This document shows positions 15,811 through 24,893 of a stretch of 45,881 nucleotides of DNA, in pieces. Position numbers and translations under genes: made by a program. The notes under the pieces were generated by a model. It was given only the letters and a program-made list of their open reading frames with translations. It had not been told where the DNA came from and did no database searches. The stretch's first letter is position 1, and every line of letters starts with the position of its first letter. The stretch comes from Pseudomonadota bacterium. Its GTDB lineage: Bacteria > Pseudomonadota > Alphaproteobacteria > Sphingomonadales > Sphingomonadaceae. The DNA is taken from contig JAEWIL010000237.1 in the NCBI GenBank assembly GCA_023387085.1, positions 1-45,881 of the forward strand. The letters are read 5' to 3'.

Positions 15811-17085
15811 TTATTTTGCGCCTTTTTTGGCGACCAGCGTTCCAAGGCCGCCCAATTTGCCGAGCAGCGAGCCGCCGTTCGGCTTCTTGCCGGCAATTGC
15901 CGCATTTTCGGCGCTTTCATCGGCGCCATCGACGATGATGCGCATGAGGCTCGACCAGATTTGCGATGCCTTTGTTCCCTTGCACAGCTCGGCGTAGGAT
16001 TTGCCCAGCTTCGCGGCCTGGCTGACCAGCTTGGGGTCGAAGGGAATGGTGATGTCGATCGCACGCTCGATCGAGGATTCGAATTCCTTGCGCGACAGTT
16101 CGCCCACGGCGCTCTGGAATTTGTTCGCGACCAGAACCACCCGGGCGCCGGGCACATTCTGCTTGAACCATGACAGGAGGCGGATCGTGTCGCGCGCGCC
16201 TGCCAGGGTGACGTCGCTGACGAGCACGACCGTTCCTGCTTCCTGCATCAAATGCGGGAAGGGGATCAGGACATGGCGCGGGATATCGACGATCGTCATT
16301 TCGAAGGCGTTGCGCAGTTCCTCTTCCAGTTGGAAGAAGGCCGAACCATCGGTCATCACCGGCTGATGGATCGGCGCCTCGGCCGACAGCAGGCTCAGCT
16401 TGTCCGATGCGCGCACCATCGCGCGTTCGATGAACAGGCCGTCGATGCGGCTGGGATTGTCGATTGCGTCGATCAGACCTCGGCCCGGCTCGAGATCGAG
16501 CGTCAGCGCGCCCGTTCCGAAGTGGACGTCCAGATCGAGCAGCGCGGTCTGCCGCTGGCCCTGTTCGCTCATCACCCAGGCGAGCGACGTCGACACCAGC
16601 GAGGCGCCCACGCCGCCGCGGACGCCAACGACGGCCATCATGTGATGCGGCTTGTCGTCGTGCATATCGGCATGTTTCGGCGCCGAGAGCATGGCCTGCG
16701 CCATGGTGAAGCTTTCGCGTACCTGATCAAGCGACAGCGGTTTCAGAAGATAGTCCTGAATGCCGCTCGACAGAAGATCGCGATACAGGCGCACGTCGTT
16801 GACCTGTCCCGCCGCGATAACGACGGTACCGGGTTCGCACACTTCCGCCAACGCGTTGATGTCGTTGATCGGGTCGCCCGATTCCGACATGTCGACGAAC
16901 AGGATGTTCGGGCTTGCCGACACCGAAAGCGACTGGACGGCATTGCGCAGACCGCCCTTGTTGCACTTTTCGATCGGCCAGCCCATGTCGGCGGCGGCGA
17001 CGCGGATCAGCTCCAGCGTATCGTCGTCGCAGACGAAGGCGTTGAAGGGATCACGCAGCCCGGTTGCTTTGAAAGGGGCGTTCAC
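15811..17085 (-). CDS. cpaE: pilus assembly protein CpaE (TadZ-like, ParA/MinD-type)
   Basis: A 424-residue protein with a receiver-like N-terminal domain (about 14-130, with L-L-K-P-L-S near 113) and a C-terminal MinD/ParA-type P-loop domain. The deviant Walker A reads V-R-G-G-V-G-A-S (155-162): the signature lysine is arginine and the P-loop lysine is alanine, as often seen in CpaE/TadZ, so nucleotide hydrolysis may be weak or absent. In Caulobacter CpaE localises the pilus apparatus to the pole. The start is a GTG at 17085 that overlaps the end of cpaD (GTGA), indicating coupling. Confidence 0.92.
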   Translation of the reverse strand: MNAPFKATGLRDPFNAFVCDDDTLELIRVAAADMGWPIEKCNKGGLRNAVQSLSVSASPNILFVDMSESGDPINDINALAEVCEPGTVVIAAGQVNDVRLYRDLLSSGIQDYLLKPLSLDQVRESFTMAQAMLSAPKHADMHDDKPHHMMAVVGVRGGVGASLVSTSLAWVMSEQGQRQTALLDLDVHFGTGALTLDLEPGRGLIDAIDNPSRIDGLFIERAMVRASDKLSLLSAEAPIHQPVMTDGSAFFQLEEELRNAFEMTIVDIPRHVLIPFPHLMQEAGTVVLVSDVTLAGARDTIRLLSWFKQNVPGARVVLVANKFQSAVGELSRKEFESSIERAIDITIPFDPKLVSQAAKLGKSYAELCKGTKASQIWSSLMRIIVDGADESAENAAIAGKKPNGGSLLGKLGGLGTLVAKKGAK

Positions 17086-17732
17086 TGGCTGCCTCCGTTG
17101 CTGTTGCTGGTCGAGACCTCCTTGAGGCCATTGACGCCGGTCTGCGGTTTCTCGCGATAGGTTTTGATCGCGCGCGTGCCCGCGGCGGGATCGCTGGCCC
17201 GGTTGCTCGAACCCCTGATCAGGTCGTTGGGATCGGCCACCATCGCCGCGAGATTGCTGTTGGTCGCGCAGCCATAATTCGACGAGGTCGCGTTATTCGG
17301 GTTGATCGACGACTTGCTCGACCAGTCCGGACAGGACGGGACCGACGCAGAAGCGCGGGTCACGACGACGCGGATATGGCCATCCGGAACCGCGCCGGTG
17401 GTCACCGGAGCGTCGGGGCTGACCAGCAGTCCGCGCCGTTCGATCAGCGCGCGGACCGTCGCCTGCGCTTCGCTGGCGCCATAGACCGACGGGTCCTCGA
17501 TCGCGACGCGGTCGCCGTAGCGGACGCCCATGGCGTCGAGCCAGCCCTGAAGGCGCCCCTGTTCGCTCGGCACCACCTCGCCGCTGCCGGCGGCGACGTC
17601 GAACTGATAGATGGTGTTACGAACCACCGGCTGATGGATGGATTCCAGGCTGCGGTTGCTGTTCGCGGCTCCGGTGCATCCCGCAAGCGATGTTGCCAGC
17701 GCCAGGGCGGTCCAAGTTGCGATTTTTTTCAT
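17082..17732 (-). CDS. cpaD: pilus assembly lipoprotein CpaD
   Basis: A 216-residue CpaD-family protein, thought to help place or stabilise the pilus secretin in the outer membrane. It has a short lipoprotein signal with the lipobox L-A-G-C (C19), then the CpaD core with H-I-R-V-V-V-T-R-A-S-A and, later, a C-P-D-W segment and the conserved N-Y-G-C-A-T-N-S-N-L-A-A-M-V-A-D-P-N-D-L motif. The ATG at 17732 is chosen because AGGAG lies 8 bases ahead; a GTG one codon upstream is possible. It is 26 bp from cpaC and overlaps cpaE by 4 bp. Confidence 0.93.
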   Translation of the reverse strand: MKKIATWTALALATSLAGCTGAANSNRSLESIHQPVVRNTIYQFDVAAGSGEVVPSEQGRLQGWLDAMGVRYGDRVAIEDPSVYGASEAQATVRALIERRGLLVSPDAPVTTGAVPDGHIRVVVTRASASVPSCPDWSSKSSINPNNATSSNYGCATNSNLAAMVADPNDLIRGSSNRASDPAAGTRAIKTYREKPQTGVNGLKEVSTSNSNGGSQ

Positions 17733-17758
17733 CACTCAAGCTCCTGAAAACCAGCGCG

Positions 17759-19231
17759 TCATTTCTTCAGGCTGAAGCCGGGGGCGGCGTCGCTGCCTCC
17801 GCCGTTCGGCCGGTCGGCATCGCCGATCGTCGTTTCAAGCCGCGGTTTGGGACGATCGCCGCCGGTCACGCCGTCGTTGTTCTGGTTGAGCAACAGGCGA
17901 TTGAGGTCGTTCGCGTCGCGATAGGCATCGGTCGGCAGCTTGATGTCGTTCGCCGAAACCGGCTGGACCAGATAAGGGGTTACAACAATGACCAGTTCGG
18001 TCTCGCCGCGCCGGAAACTGTCCGATTTGAACAGCGAGCCGAGGATCGGAACGTCGCCGAGACCCGGGATCTTGTCGATCGCGCCGATCGAACGATTGTT
18101 CATCAGGCCGGCGATCATGAAGCTTTCGCCCGATCCCAGCTCGACGGTCGTTTCCGTGCGCCGCACGGTGAGCGCCGGGACCTGGAAGCCGTCCATCTCG
18201 ATCGCGCCTTCGGTCGAAAGCTCCGACACCTCGGGGCGGACGCGCAGACTGATGCGCCCGTTCGACAGCACCGTCGGCGTATAGGCCAGGCTGACACCAT
18301 ATTTGCGATATTCGATCGTCGTGCCCGCGAAGTTGCCCGGGATCGGGACCGGGAATTCACCGCCCGCGAGGAAGTCGGCGGTTTCGCCGGACATCGCGGT
18401 CAGGTTCGGCTGAGCCAGCGTCGCCACCATGCCCGATCGCTCGCCAAGATCGAGCGAGGCGATCAGGTCGAGGCCGAACAGGCGGCCGGCGGCTGCCAGG
18501 CTGTTCACGCCGCTGGGCGTGTCGACCGTATAGGTCGTCGAACCGTCGGGGTTGCGGACGATCGTCCCCGCCTTGCGACCGCGGAACACGCCGCCCAGGA
18601 ACCCGCCGGTGCGGTCCTGCGTCAGCAGATTACCGCTCATCTCCTTGACGAGCGAACGGTTCACCTCGGCAATGCGGACCTGCAGATTGACCTGCAGCGG
18701 CGTCGCGGTGCGAAGGCGCGAGAGGACCTTGGTCTGCTCGCCGACAAAGGCCTGAACCAGCCGTTCGGCCTCGGCGGCGTCGTCGGGCGATGCCACCGTG
18801 CCGGTCAGCAGCACAAAGCCGTTCATCGTGTTCGAGACGATCTTTGCGTCGGGCATCGCCAGCGTCAGCATCTGGTCGATCGTTTCGATATTGTTGCCGA
18901 CGCGGGCGACGGTCGAATAGACCACCCGGCCGCTGGCATCGGTTGCATAGATGCTTGTTTCGCCCGCGGCCTTGCCGAACACATAGAGCTGACGGCTCGA
19001 CCGGACCTGGACATCCGCAACCTTGTCGTCGGCAACGAAGATGTCGGTCATCGGGGCCGACAGGCTGACCAGCCGGCCGCGTCCGACCGAAAGGTCGATG
19101 CTGCTGCTGGCATTCTGTGTTGCCTGGGCCGAAGCCTGCTGGCTCGGAGCCGAAACGAGGGTCGCCGCGACGAGGCCGATGGCCAGGGTACGGGCGATTA
19201 TCGTCGCCTTGAAGTGAAGTTTGCTGGTCAT
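17759..19231 (-). CDS. cpaC: pilus secretin CpaC (RcpA)
   Basis: A 490-residue outer-membrane secretin that forms the channel for the Flp pilus. Order of parts: signal peptide (about 1-36, ending A-S-A-Q), an N-terminal BON/N0-like region (L-S-V-G-R-G-R-L-V-S-L with D-I-F-V-A-D), a second BON-type region near residues 105-150, then the secretin beta-barrel domain with the late V-P-I-L-G-S-L-F motif. The ATG at 19231 is used; it comes one base after the cpaB stop. An in-frame TTG 15 bases earlier overlaps cpaB and is less likely. The tail is rich in Asn, Asp and Gly. Confidence 0.95.
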   Translation of the reverse strand: MTSKLHFKATIIARTLAIGLVAATLVSAPSQQASAQATQNASSSIDLSVGRGRLVSLSAPMTDIFVADDKVADVQVRSSRQLYVFGKAAGETSIYATDASGRVVYSTVARVGNNIETIDQMLTLAMPDAKIVSNTMNGFVLLTGTVASPDDAAEAERLVQAFVGEQTKVLSRLRTATPLQVNLQVRIAEVNRSLVKEMSGNLLTQDRTGGFLGGVFRGRKAGTIVRNPDGSTTYTVDTPSGVNSLAAAGRLFGLDLIASLDLGERSGMVATLAQPNLTAMSGETADFLAGGEFPVPIPGNFAGTTIEYRKYGVSLAYTPTVLSNGRISLRVRPEVSELSTEGAIEMDGFQVPALTVRRTETTVELGSGESFMIAGLMNNRSIGAIDKIPGLGDVPILGSLFKSDSFRRGETELVIVVTPYLVQPVSANDIKLPTDAYRDANDLNRLLLNQNNDGVTGGDRPKPRLETTIGDADRPNGGGSDAAPGFSLKK

Positions 19232-19232
19232 C

Positions 19233-20270
19233 TTACTTACCCCCAACCGGAACTTCGGTCACTGTGCCGCCGCGCGTCACCCGGACCACCGGACCCCGGG
19301 GCACGGGCGCACCCATGCTCACCGGCGACCCGCCGCCATTCATGCCCTGCTGCTGCAACTGCTGGCGCGGCGCCGACACGCGGCCGCTCACCGGAACCCA
19401 GAAGCGCGACACGTCGCCGCCCGTCGTTGCCGACCCCTTGCTCGCGGTCGGGCGCGCAGCGGCTTCGGCAAGCATTTTCTTCTCGGCAGCGGTGCCCCCG
19501 CCGGCCGGAACATTGATTTCGCCCGATGCGATCGCAGCCTCAAGATCGCCCGTGCTTTCGGCGAGCGGGCGGAGCGCGAGCGACAATTTGCCCATATCCT
19601 GCGCAACCGCGATCTTCTCGGCGATCTCGGGCGTCGCCTCGAGCGTTACCGAGCCGAAGGTGCGCACCGGCGTCTTGCCGGTCTCATCCTCGGCGTCGTA
19701 GCGCTGGTCGGTCGCCAGGACGCGGACGTTGCGGACGATCGTCTCGGCCGTGAACAACTCGTCGTCGGGATAGGAACTGCCTTCCTTGACCTTGATCTGC
19801 TGCGCCAGGACAACATCGACGCGGTCGCCCGGAAAGACAAACCCGGCGACGCCCTGTTCCTGCGAGACTTTGACCGTCACGGCGCGCATGCCCGGGCCAA
19901 GCGCCGCGGCGAGGAAGCCACGGTCGTCGGGATGGACGAGCGCCCCCTGGGTCAGCGGCTGGCCGGCGGTGATCGGATAGCGGACGACGGTACCGACCAG
20001 CGTCTGGACGTCCGTCTTGTCCTTAAGGAAATAGGCCTTTTCGACCAGTTCTTTCGGCCACGGCTGAAAGCGGAAGCTGTCGGGTCCGATGATCGTACCC
20101 GACGGCAGCTGCCGGGTGGCGACAAGGATCATGGGGCCGTTGATGTCCGGCGCGGCCGCAGCGCGAGCCTCGGGCGCCGGAGCGCCGCGCATCATCTGGT
20201 TGACCCCGAACGCCGAGCCGATGGCAATCACCAGCGCGCCGACGATCAGCATTATCTTTCGCGTATCCAC
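19233..20270 (-). CDS. cpaB: Flp pilus assembly protein CpaB (RcpC)
   Basis: A 345-residue protein with an N-terminal membrane anchor (about 6-24) and a periplasmic SAF domain (I-L-V-A-T-R-Q-L-P-S-G-T-I-I, then V-V-R-Y-P-I-T-A-G-Q-P-L), followed by the RcpC region with V-A-G-F-V-F-P-G-D-R-V-D-V-V-L. CpaB/RcpC assists the secretin and pilus glycan or wall contacts. The start is a GTG at 20270 behind AGGAGG. The gene continues the minus-strand pilus operon from cpaA (43-bp gap) to cpaC. Confidence 0.93.
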   Translation of the reverse strand: MDTRKIMLIVGALVIAIGSAFGVNQMMRGAPAPEARAAAAPDINGPMILVATRQLPSGTIIGPDSFRFQPWPKELVEKAYFLKDKTDVQTLVGTVVRYPITAGQPLTQGALVHPDDRGFLAAALGPGMRAVTVKVSQEQGVAGFVFPGDRVDVVLAQQIKVKEGSSYPDDELFTAETIVRNVRVLATDQRYDAEDETGKTPVRTFGSVTLEATPEIAEKIAVAQDMGKLSLALRPLAESTGDLEAAIASGEINVPAGGGTAAEKKMLAEAAARPTASKGSATTGGDVSRFWVPVSGRVSAPRQQLQQQGMNGGGSPVSMGAPVPRGPVVRVTRGGTVTEVPVGGK

Positions 20271-20313
20271 GATTTTCGCCTCCTACGCCAACCAGAGGTG
20301 GTGGCGCTTGCCC

Positions 20314-20802
20314 TCAGCCCAATGCGATAGACTGAAAGTGGTTAAGATATTGTTGGTGAAGCGCCCACAGCCCGGCAATCGCGATCGCGACTCCATACGG
20401 AACCTCTATCGCCTTGTCGGAAGGGCGGATTTTGGAATGGATCAGCATGATCGCCGACAGGATTCCGCCTGCAATCGCCATGACGGCCAGCATCGGAACG
20501 AACAGTGGCAGCGGGATCCACAGCATGACCGCGCCGATCATCTTCACGTCGCCGCCACCCATCGCGCCGATGGCGAACAGCCCCGCGAAGAGCAGAAAGA
20601 CGCCGAAGGCCGCCGCGAGCTGCAAGGGAATATCGGGCCACATCGACCAGCCGGCGGCGATCCAGAAGGGGATTGCCAGCAGGGCAATCGTCGCGTTGAG
20701 CCCGTTCGAGATGGTGCGCGACCGCAGGTCGCTGATCGCCGCGGCGACCATCAACACACCTAACAGGGCCATCAGGCCAACGGAGATAGAGCCGCTTTGC
20801 AT
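20314..20802 (-). CDS. cpaA: Flp prepilin peptidase CpaA (TadV)
   Basis: A 162-residue inner-membrane aspartyl protease of the A24 family, which trims the leader of Flp prepilins. Both catalytic aspartates are visible: D25 in I-S-D-L-R-S-R-T-I-S-N and D85 in the G-G-G-D-V-K motif. It has about five to six membrane helices. The ATG at 20802 (MQSGSISVG) follows GAGGAAAG; the longer frame from 20820 would include the ribosome site. It is the first gene of the local pilus cluster. No flp pilin gene lies upstream, where the divergent oxidoreductase gene begins. Confidence 0.92.
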   Translation of the reverse strand: MQSGSISVGLMALLGVLMVAAAISDLRSRTISNGLNATIALLAIPFWIAAGWSMWPDIPLQLAAAFGVFLLFAGLFAIGAMGGGDVKMIGAVMLWIPLPLFVPMLAVMAIAGGILSAIMLIHSKIRPSDKAIEVPYGVAIAIAGLWALHQQYLNHFQSIALG

Positions 20803-20895
20803 CGGCTTTCCTCTACGCAATATGGCTTACCAAAGAGTAACCATGTTGCGGTGGGTTACCCGGTGTGACGGGTTGCATTCCGGTGGGTAGCCGAT

Positions 20896-22059
20896 ATGCG
20901 GCGGCGCATGAACGACGCGCCGCCTTCCTCGGCCCCATCCTCGACCGACGTGCTGATCGTCGGCGCGGGCATCGCGGGCGCCAGCCTGGCGGCCGCGCTG
21001 GCGCCGCATCGCCGCGTGCTGCTGATCGAGGCAGAGGATGCTCCCGGCTATCATGCGACGGGGCGGTCGGCTGCCTTCTGGCACGAAACCTATGGCGGGG
21101 CCGGTGTGCAACCGCTGTCGATCGCTTCGTTCGGCCTGCTCGACCATCCGCCTCGCGACTTCTCGGACCGGGGCTTCCTCTCTGCGCGCACCGCCCTCAA
21201 TATCGGACGACGCGAGGACGCCGCCGCCGTTGATGCGTTTACGGCCCGCTTCGCGGCGCAAGGCGTGCCGATCGAGCGGCTGTCGGGCCCCGCGATCGAA
21301 CGTCTTGTTCCGGGTATACGGCCCGAGTGGAGCGAAGCGGCCTTTGAACCCGCATGCAGCGATATCGACGTCGCCGCGCTGCACGCCGCCTATCTGCGCG
21401 CAGCAATGCGGGGCGGCGCGACCCTTGCGACGCGCGCGCGGCTAGACGGCGCGCGGCGAACCGCGTCGGGCTGGGAGGTCCGGCTGGACAGCGGGACGAT
21501 CCATGCCGACCTCATCGTCAACGCTGCGGGGGCATGGGCCGACCGCGTTGCCGAGGCGTGCGGAGCAGCGCCGCTCGGTATCCAGCCCTATCGTCGCACG
21601 GTGGTGCAGCTTCGGCTTGGCGTTCCCGTTCCCGCGAGCCTGCCGCTCGTCGTCCATCTCGGCGGCGATTTCTATTTCAAGGGAGAGAGCGAGGGGCGCA
21701 TCTGGTTGACTCCGCATGACGAGACGCCCTCGGAGCCCTGCGACGCGGCGCCCGACGAAATCGACGTCGCGGTCGCGATCGACCGGTTACAGCAAGTCGT
21801 CGACTGGCCCGTCGCCGCGGTCGAGCGCAAATGGGCCGGGCTGCGAAGCTTTGCGCCCGACCGGTTGCCCGTATTCGGCGCCGATCCGCAGCAGCCGGGC
21901 TTCGTCTGGTGCGCGGGGCAGGGCGGTTTCGGAATTCAGACCTCGCCGGCGATCGCCGCACTGCTGGCGGCAGAGCTTGGCGCGCCCGTGCCGGGCGGTG
22001 CGATCGGTGCGATCGACGCTGCACCCTTTGCGCCGTCGCGCTTTTCCGGATCGATCTAG
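20896..22059 (+). CDS. FAD-dependent oxidoreductase, DAO family (D-arginine dehydrogenase-like)
   Basis: A 387-residue flavoprotein. The dinucleotide-binding motif V-L-I-V-G-A-G-I-A-G-A-S lies near residues 19-30, and Y-H-A-T-G-R-S-A-A-F-W-H-E-T-Y follows, a pattern typical of D-arginine/D-amino-acid dehydrogenases (DauA group). The C-terminus has the FAD contact region W-A-G-L-R-S-F-A-P-D and G-Q-G-G-F-G-I-Q-T-S. It probably oxidises a D-amino acid to the 2-oxo acid. An ATG four codons downstream (20908) is an alternative start. It is divergent from cpaA across 93 bp. Confidence 0.87.
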   Translation: MRRRMNDAPPSSAPSSTDVLIVGAGIAGASLAAALAPHRRVLLIEAEDAPGYHATGRSAAFWHETYGGAGVQPLSIASFGLLDHPPRDFSDRGFLSARTALNIGRREDAAAVDAFTARFAAQGVPIERLSGPAIERLVPGIRPEWSEAAFEPACSDIDVAALHAAYLRAAMRGGATLATRARLDGARRTASGWEVRLDSGTIHADLIVNAAGAWADRVAEACGAAPLGIQPYRRTVVQLRLGVPVPASLPLVVHLGGDFYFKGESEGRIWLTPHDETPSEPCDAAPDEIDVAVAIDRLQQVVDWPVAAVERKWAGLRSFAPDRLPVFGADPQQPGFVWCAGQGGFGIQTSPAIAALLAAELGAPVPGGAIGAIDAAPFAPSRFSGSI

Positions 22060-22138
22060 CCGCTTGCGCGGTGGAACGGGTAGATTACCATAAGTCGGCT
22101 GCGCCACCCCCGGCGCGGTCCGACCTGTGGAGGATGGC

Positions 22139-22315
22139 ATGGCCCATTATTTCGAGATCAAGAAGAACAAGAAGGGCGAATTTGTCGCCTATTTCAAATA
22201 TAACAGCGAGCCGATCTTCTGGACCGAGGGCTATGCGAGCAAAGCTTCGGCCAAGAACGCCATCGAGTCGATCCTCAAGAACGGACCGGGCGCCGAAGTT
22301 CGCGAAGCCGAATGA
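22139..22315 (+). CDS. YegP-type DUF1508 protein
   Basis: A 58-residue single-repeat DUF1508 protein: F-E-I-K-K-N-K-K-G-E-F, F-K-Y-N-S-E-P-I and S-K-A-S-A-K-N-A-I-E-S-I. E. coli YegP carries two such repeats. The cellular role of the family is not established. The ATG at 22139 follows a good GGAGG site, and an ATG four codons upstream would overlap that site. It stands alone, convergent with rnhA. Confidence 0.88.
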   Translation: MAHYFEIKKNKKGEFVAYFKYNSEPIFWTEGYASKASAKNAIESILKNGPGAEVREAE

Positions 22316-22333
22316 CGAAGCGCGCGCGGGCGT

Positions 22334-22786
22334 TCAACGCGCCCGCGCCACTTCGATTGCAGCGTCGCTCGCCAGCTTGTCGGCAATCTCGTTGTCGCCA
22401 TGCCCGGCATGGCCCTTGACCCACAGCCATTCGATTGTGTGCCGCTTCGCTTCGGCGACCAGCCGTTGCCACAGGTCGGCGTTAGCGACCGGCTTTTTGG
22501 CGGCGGTTTTCCAGCCGTTCTTCTGCCAGCCATGGACCCATTTGGTGATGCCGTCGCGGACATAGACGCTGTCGGTCGACAGTTCGACGTTGCACGGTCG
22601 TTTCAGCGCCGCCAGCGCCTCGATCGCCGCCATCAATTCCATGCGGTTGTTCGTCGTGTCGGGTTCCCCCCCCGAGAGCGTTTTCACCACATCGCCCCAG
22701 CGCAGTACCGCGCCCCATCCGCCTGGGCCGGGGTTCCCCTTGCACGCCCCGTCGGTCGCGACGATCACGGTCCGTGCCCCGGTCAT
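22334..22786 (-). CDS. rnhA: ribonuclease HI
   Basis: A 150-residue RNase HI that degrades the RNA strand of RNA-DNA hybrids (R-loops, Okazaki primers). The active site is complete: D12 (T-D-G-A-C-K-G-N-P-G), E50 (N-R-M-E-L), D72 (S-T-D-S-V-Y-V), H126 (G-H-A-G-H-G-D-N) and D136 (A-D-K-L-A). Length is normal. It overlaps the end of thrB by 4 bp, as the third gene of the ispH-thrB-rnhA operon seen in many alphaproteobacteria. Confidence 0.97.
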   Translation of the reverse strand: MTGARTVIVATDGACKGNPGPGGWGAVLRWGDVVKTLSGGEPDTTNNRMELMAAIEALAALKRPCNVELSTDSVYVRDGITKWVHGWQKNGWKTAAKKPVANADLWQRLVAEAKRHTIEWLWVKGHAGHGDNEIADKLASDAAIEVARAR

Positions 22787-23745
22787 GCGGCGGTGAACAG
22801 GCTGGCCGCATCGTCCGCCCGGTAACGGCGCAGCCGATTGAGAAACGGCGCCGGATCCTTGCGGGTGACGAGCGCGTCGGGGGGCGTATGCACCCAGTCG
22901 TGCGCGCGGGTGAGCAGAAAGCGGAGCGATGCGCCGCGCGCGAGCAGCGGCAGCGCCGCGATCTCTTCTGGCGACAGTGCGATCTCGCGTGCGTATCCCC
23001 GCATCAGCGCGTGGGCGCGATCGGCGTCGCAGCGGCTGCCATCGGTCGAAAAGGCCCAGGAGGCATGGGTGACCGCGACGTCATAAGCGCGGTAGTCGGT
23101 CGCGGCGAAATAGAAGTCGATGAGCCCGGTCACCGTGTCGCCGAGCATCAACACATTGTCGGGAAACAGGTCGGCATGAACGACGTGCGCCGGCAGGCCT
23201 GCCGGCCAGTTTGCATCGAGATAGGCCAGTTCCTCATCGACGATCGCCTGCAACCCGGGAATGACCGCGTCGAAATCCCCGGTCGTATCGGCGATGTCGT
23301 GCCAATGGCGATGCCCCATGCTGTTTTCGCGCACGCCGGAAAAATCGGCGACGGCGCGGTGCATCGCGCCCAGCGCGGCGCCGGCGGCCTCGCACTGGCT
23401 GGATGTCGGTTTCGTCAGCGAGATACCCGGCAAGAACTGGATGATGCACGCGGCGCGGCCCGCGATCTGCTGGATCGCGGCGCCGTCGCGATCGCGGATC
23501 ATTGCCGGCACGGGGCAACCCCGGCTGGCGAGATGACCGAGCAGATCGACGAAGAAGGGCAGGTCGCCTACCTGAACCCGCTTTTCATAAAGCGTCAGGA
23601 TGAAGCGACCACGGCTTGTCTCGAGCAGAAAATTGCTGTTTTCGACCCCCTCGGCAATCCCCTTGCACGAGATCACGGTTCCAATGTCGTAACGGGCGAC
23701 GAGCCCGGCGAGGTCGTCGGGGTCGACGTGCGTATAAACGGCCAT
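22783..23745 (-). CDS. thrB: homoserine kinase (ThrB type II, choline-kinase fold)
   Basis: A 320-residue kinase that phosphorylates homoserine in threonine synthesis. It belongs to the aminoglycoside phosphotransferase-like type, not the GHMP type. The catalytic loop H-A-D-L-F-P-D-N-V-L (H190, D192, N197) and the metal aspartate D210 in L-I-D-F are intact. The ATG at 23745 (MAVYTHVDP) overlaps the ispH stop as TGATG; the longer open frame upstream is only a shadow of ispH. The gene is coupled to ispH and rnhA. Confidence 0.93.
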   Translation of the reverse strand: MAVYTHVDPDDLAGLVARYDIGTVISCKGIAEGVENSNFLLETSRGRFILTLYEKRVQVGDLPFFVDLLGHLASRGCPVPAMIRDRDGAAIQQIAGRAACIIQFLPGISLTKPTSSQCEAAGAALGAMHRAVADFSGVRENSMGHRHWHDIADTTGDFDAVIPGLQAIVDEELAYLDANWPAGLPAHVVHADLFPDNVLMLGDTVTGLIDFYFAATDYRAYDVAVTHASWAFSTDGSRCDADRAHALMRGYAREIALSPEEIAALPLLARGASLRFLLTRAHDWVHTPPDALVTRKDPAPFLNRLRRYRADDAASLFTAA

Positions 23746-24731
23746 CAGAGGGTCGCCGGTTCCAGCCCGCGCGGGAGCTTGAAGATCATATGCTCTTCGG
23801 CGGTCACCACGACTTCCTCGACGATCCGCCTGTGCGTTGCCACCGCGTCGATCACTTCGCGAACGAGCGTCTCGGGCGCGCTCGCGCCGGCGGTGATACC
23901 GAGAGTGCCGATGCCGGACAGCCATGCCGGATCGACATCGGTTCCCCGCTGGACCAGATTCGCCGGCGTGCCGAGCCGCTCGGCCACTTCGACCAGCCGC
24001 AGACTGTTCGAGCTGTTCGGCGCGCCGATAACAATCATCCGGTCGCAGCGACCGGCAATCGCCTTTACCGCATCCTGCCGGTTCGATGTCGCGTAGCAGA
24101 TATCCTCGCCACGCGGGCCGACGATCGACGGAAACCGGTGCTGCAAGGCGGCGATAATGTCGCGCGTGTCGTCGACGGAGAGAGTCGTCTGCGTCAGGAA
24201 AGACAGCATGTCGGGATCGGACGGCGTGAGCGTCGCGACATCGTCGACCGATTCGACCAACGTCATCGCGCCTTCGGGCAGCTGGCCGAGCGTTCCGATC
24301 ACTTCGGGATGCCCTGCATGGCCGATGAAGACGATATGGCGTCCCGCCTCGTGAGCGCGCTCCGCCTGGCGATGGACCTTCGACACCAGTGGACAGGTCG
24401 CATCGATATAGTCGAGCCCGCGGGCCTCGGCCTTGGCCGGAACGGCCTTGGGCACTCCGTGGGCGCTGAAGACGACGGGCACGCCGTCCGGCACCTGGTC
24501 GAGCGATTCGACGAAAATCGCCCCCTGTGCCTTGAGCGTCTCCACCACATACCGGTTATGAACGATTTCGTGGCGTACATAGACCGGCGCGCCGAAACGG
24601 ATCAGCGCCAGCTCGACGATGCGGATCGCCCGGTCGACCCCCGCGCAAAAGCCGCGCGGTGCGGCGATCAAAACCGCGAGTTCCGCGCTTTCGTCGCCCT
24701 GTCGGTGCGCCATGGGATGGGGAGCATTCAT
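23745..24731 (-). CDS. ispH: 4-hydroxy-3-methylbut-2-enyl diphosphate reductase
   Basis: A 328-residue iron-sulphur enzyme that makes IPP and DMAPP in the last step of the MEP isoprenoid pathway. The three cluster cysteines are C29 (R-G-F-C-A-G-V), C112 (D-A-T-C-P-L-V) and C211 (D-I-C-Y-A-T-S-N-R). The conserved H-E-I-V-H-N and S-A-H-G-V motifs are present. It is the first gene of the operon with thrB and rnhA, divergent from the lipoprotein gene at 24894. Confidence 0.97.
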   Translation of the reverse strand: MNAPHPMAHRQGDESAELAVLIAAPRGFCAGVDRAIRIVELALIRFGAPVYVRHEIVHNRYVVETLKAQGAIFVESLDQVPDGVPVVFSAHGVPKAVPAKAEARGLDYIDATCPLVSKVHRQAERAHEAGRHIVFIGHAGHPEVIGTLGQLPEGAMTLVESVDDVATLTPSDPDMLSFLTQTTLSVDDTRDIIAALQHRFPSIVGPRGEDICYATSNRQDAVKAIAGRCDRMIVIGAPNSSNSLRLVEVAERLGTPANLVQRGTDVDPAWLSGIGTLGITAGASAPETLVREVIDAVATHRRIVEEVVVTAEEHMIFKLPRGLEPATL

Positions 24732-24893
24732 GATGCGCGCGCTCTAGCGCAGCATAACTATCGCGGTAAAGCGCCTTCGTCCTGTTGCACCGCGTTCATC
24801 GCACCGATAAGAAGCGGCGCGCATGGTGTTCGGACGTGCGGTCCGAAGCACCCCGACGAATTGGCGCACGCGTTTTTGGAAAGCCCGATTTCT

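Noticed and set aside
14011..16173. 720-codon plus-strand open frame across tadC, tadB and cpaE
   Set aside because: A GC-rich antisense shadow of three well-recognised pilus genes; rich in Arg, His and Asp, with no domain.
15800..17085. CpaE Walker A changes as a sign of a broken gene
   Set aside because: Loss of the lysines is common in CpaE/TadZ proteins, and the rest of the protein is intact.
17690..19516. 608-codon plus-strand open frame over cpaC and part of cpaB
   Set aside because: Opposite strand of the secretin gene; amino-acid composition is that of an antisense reading.
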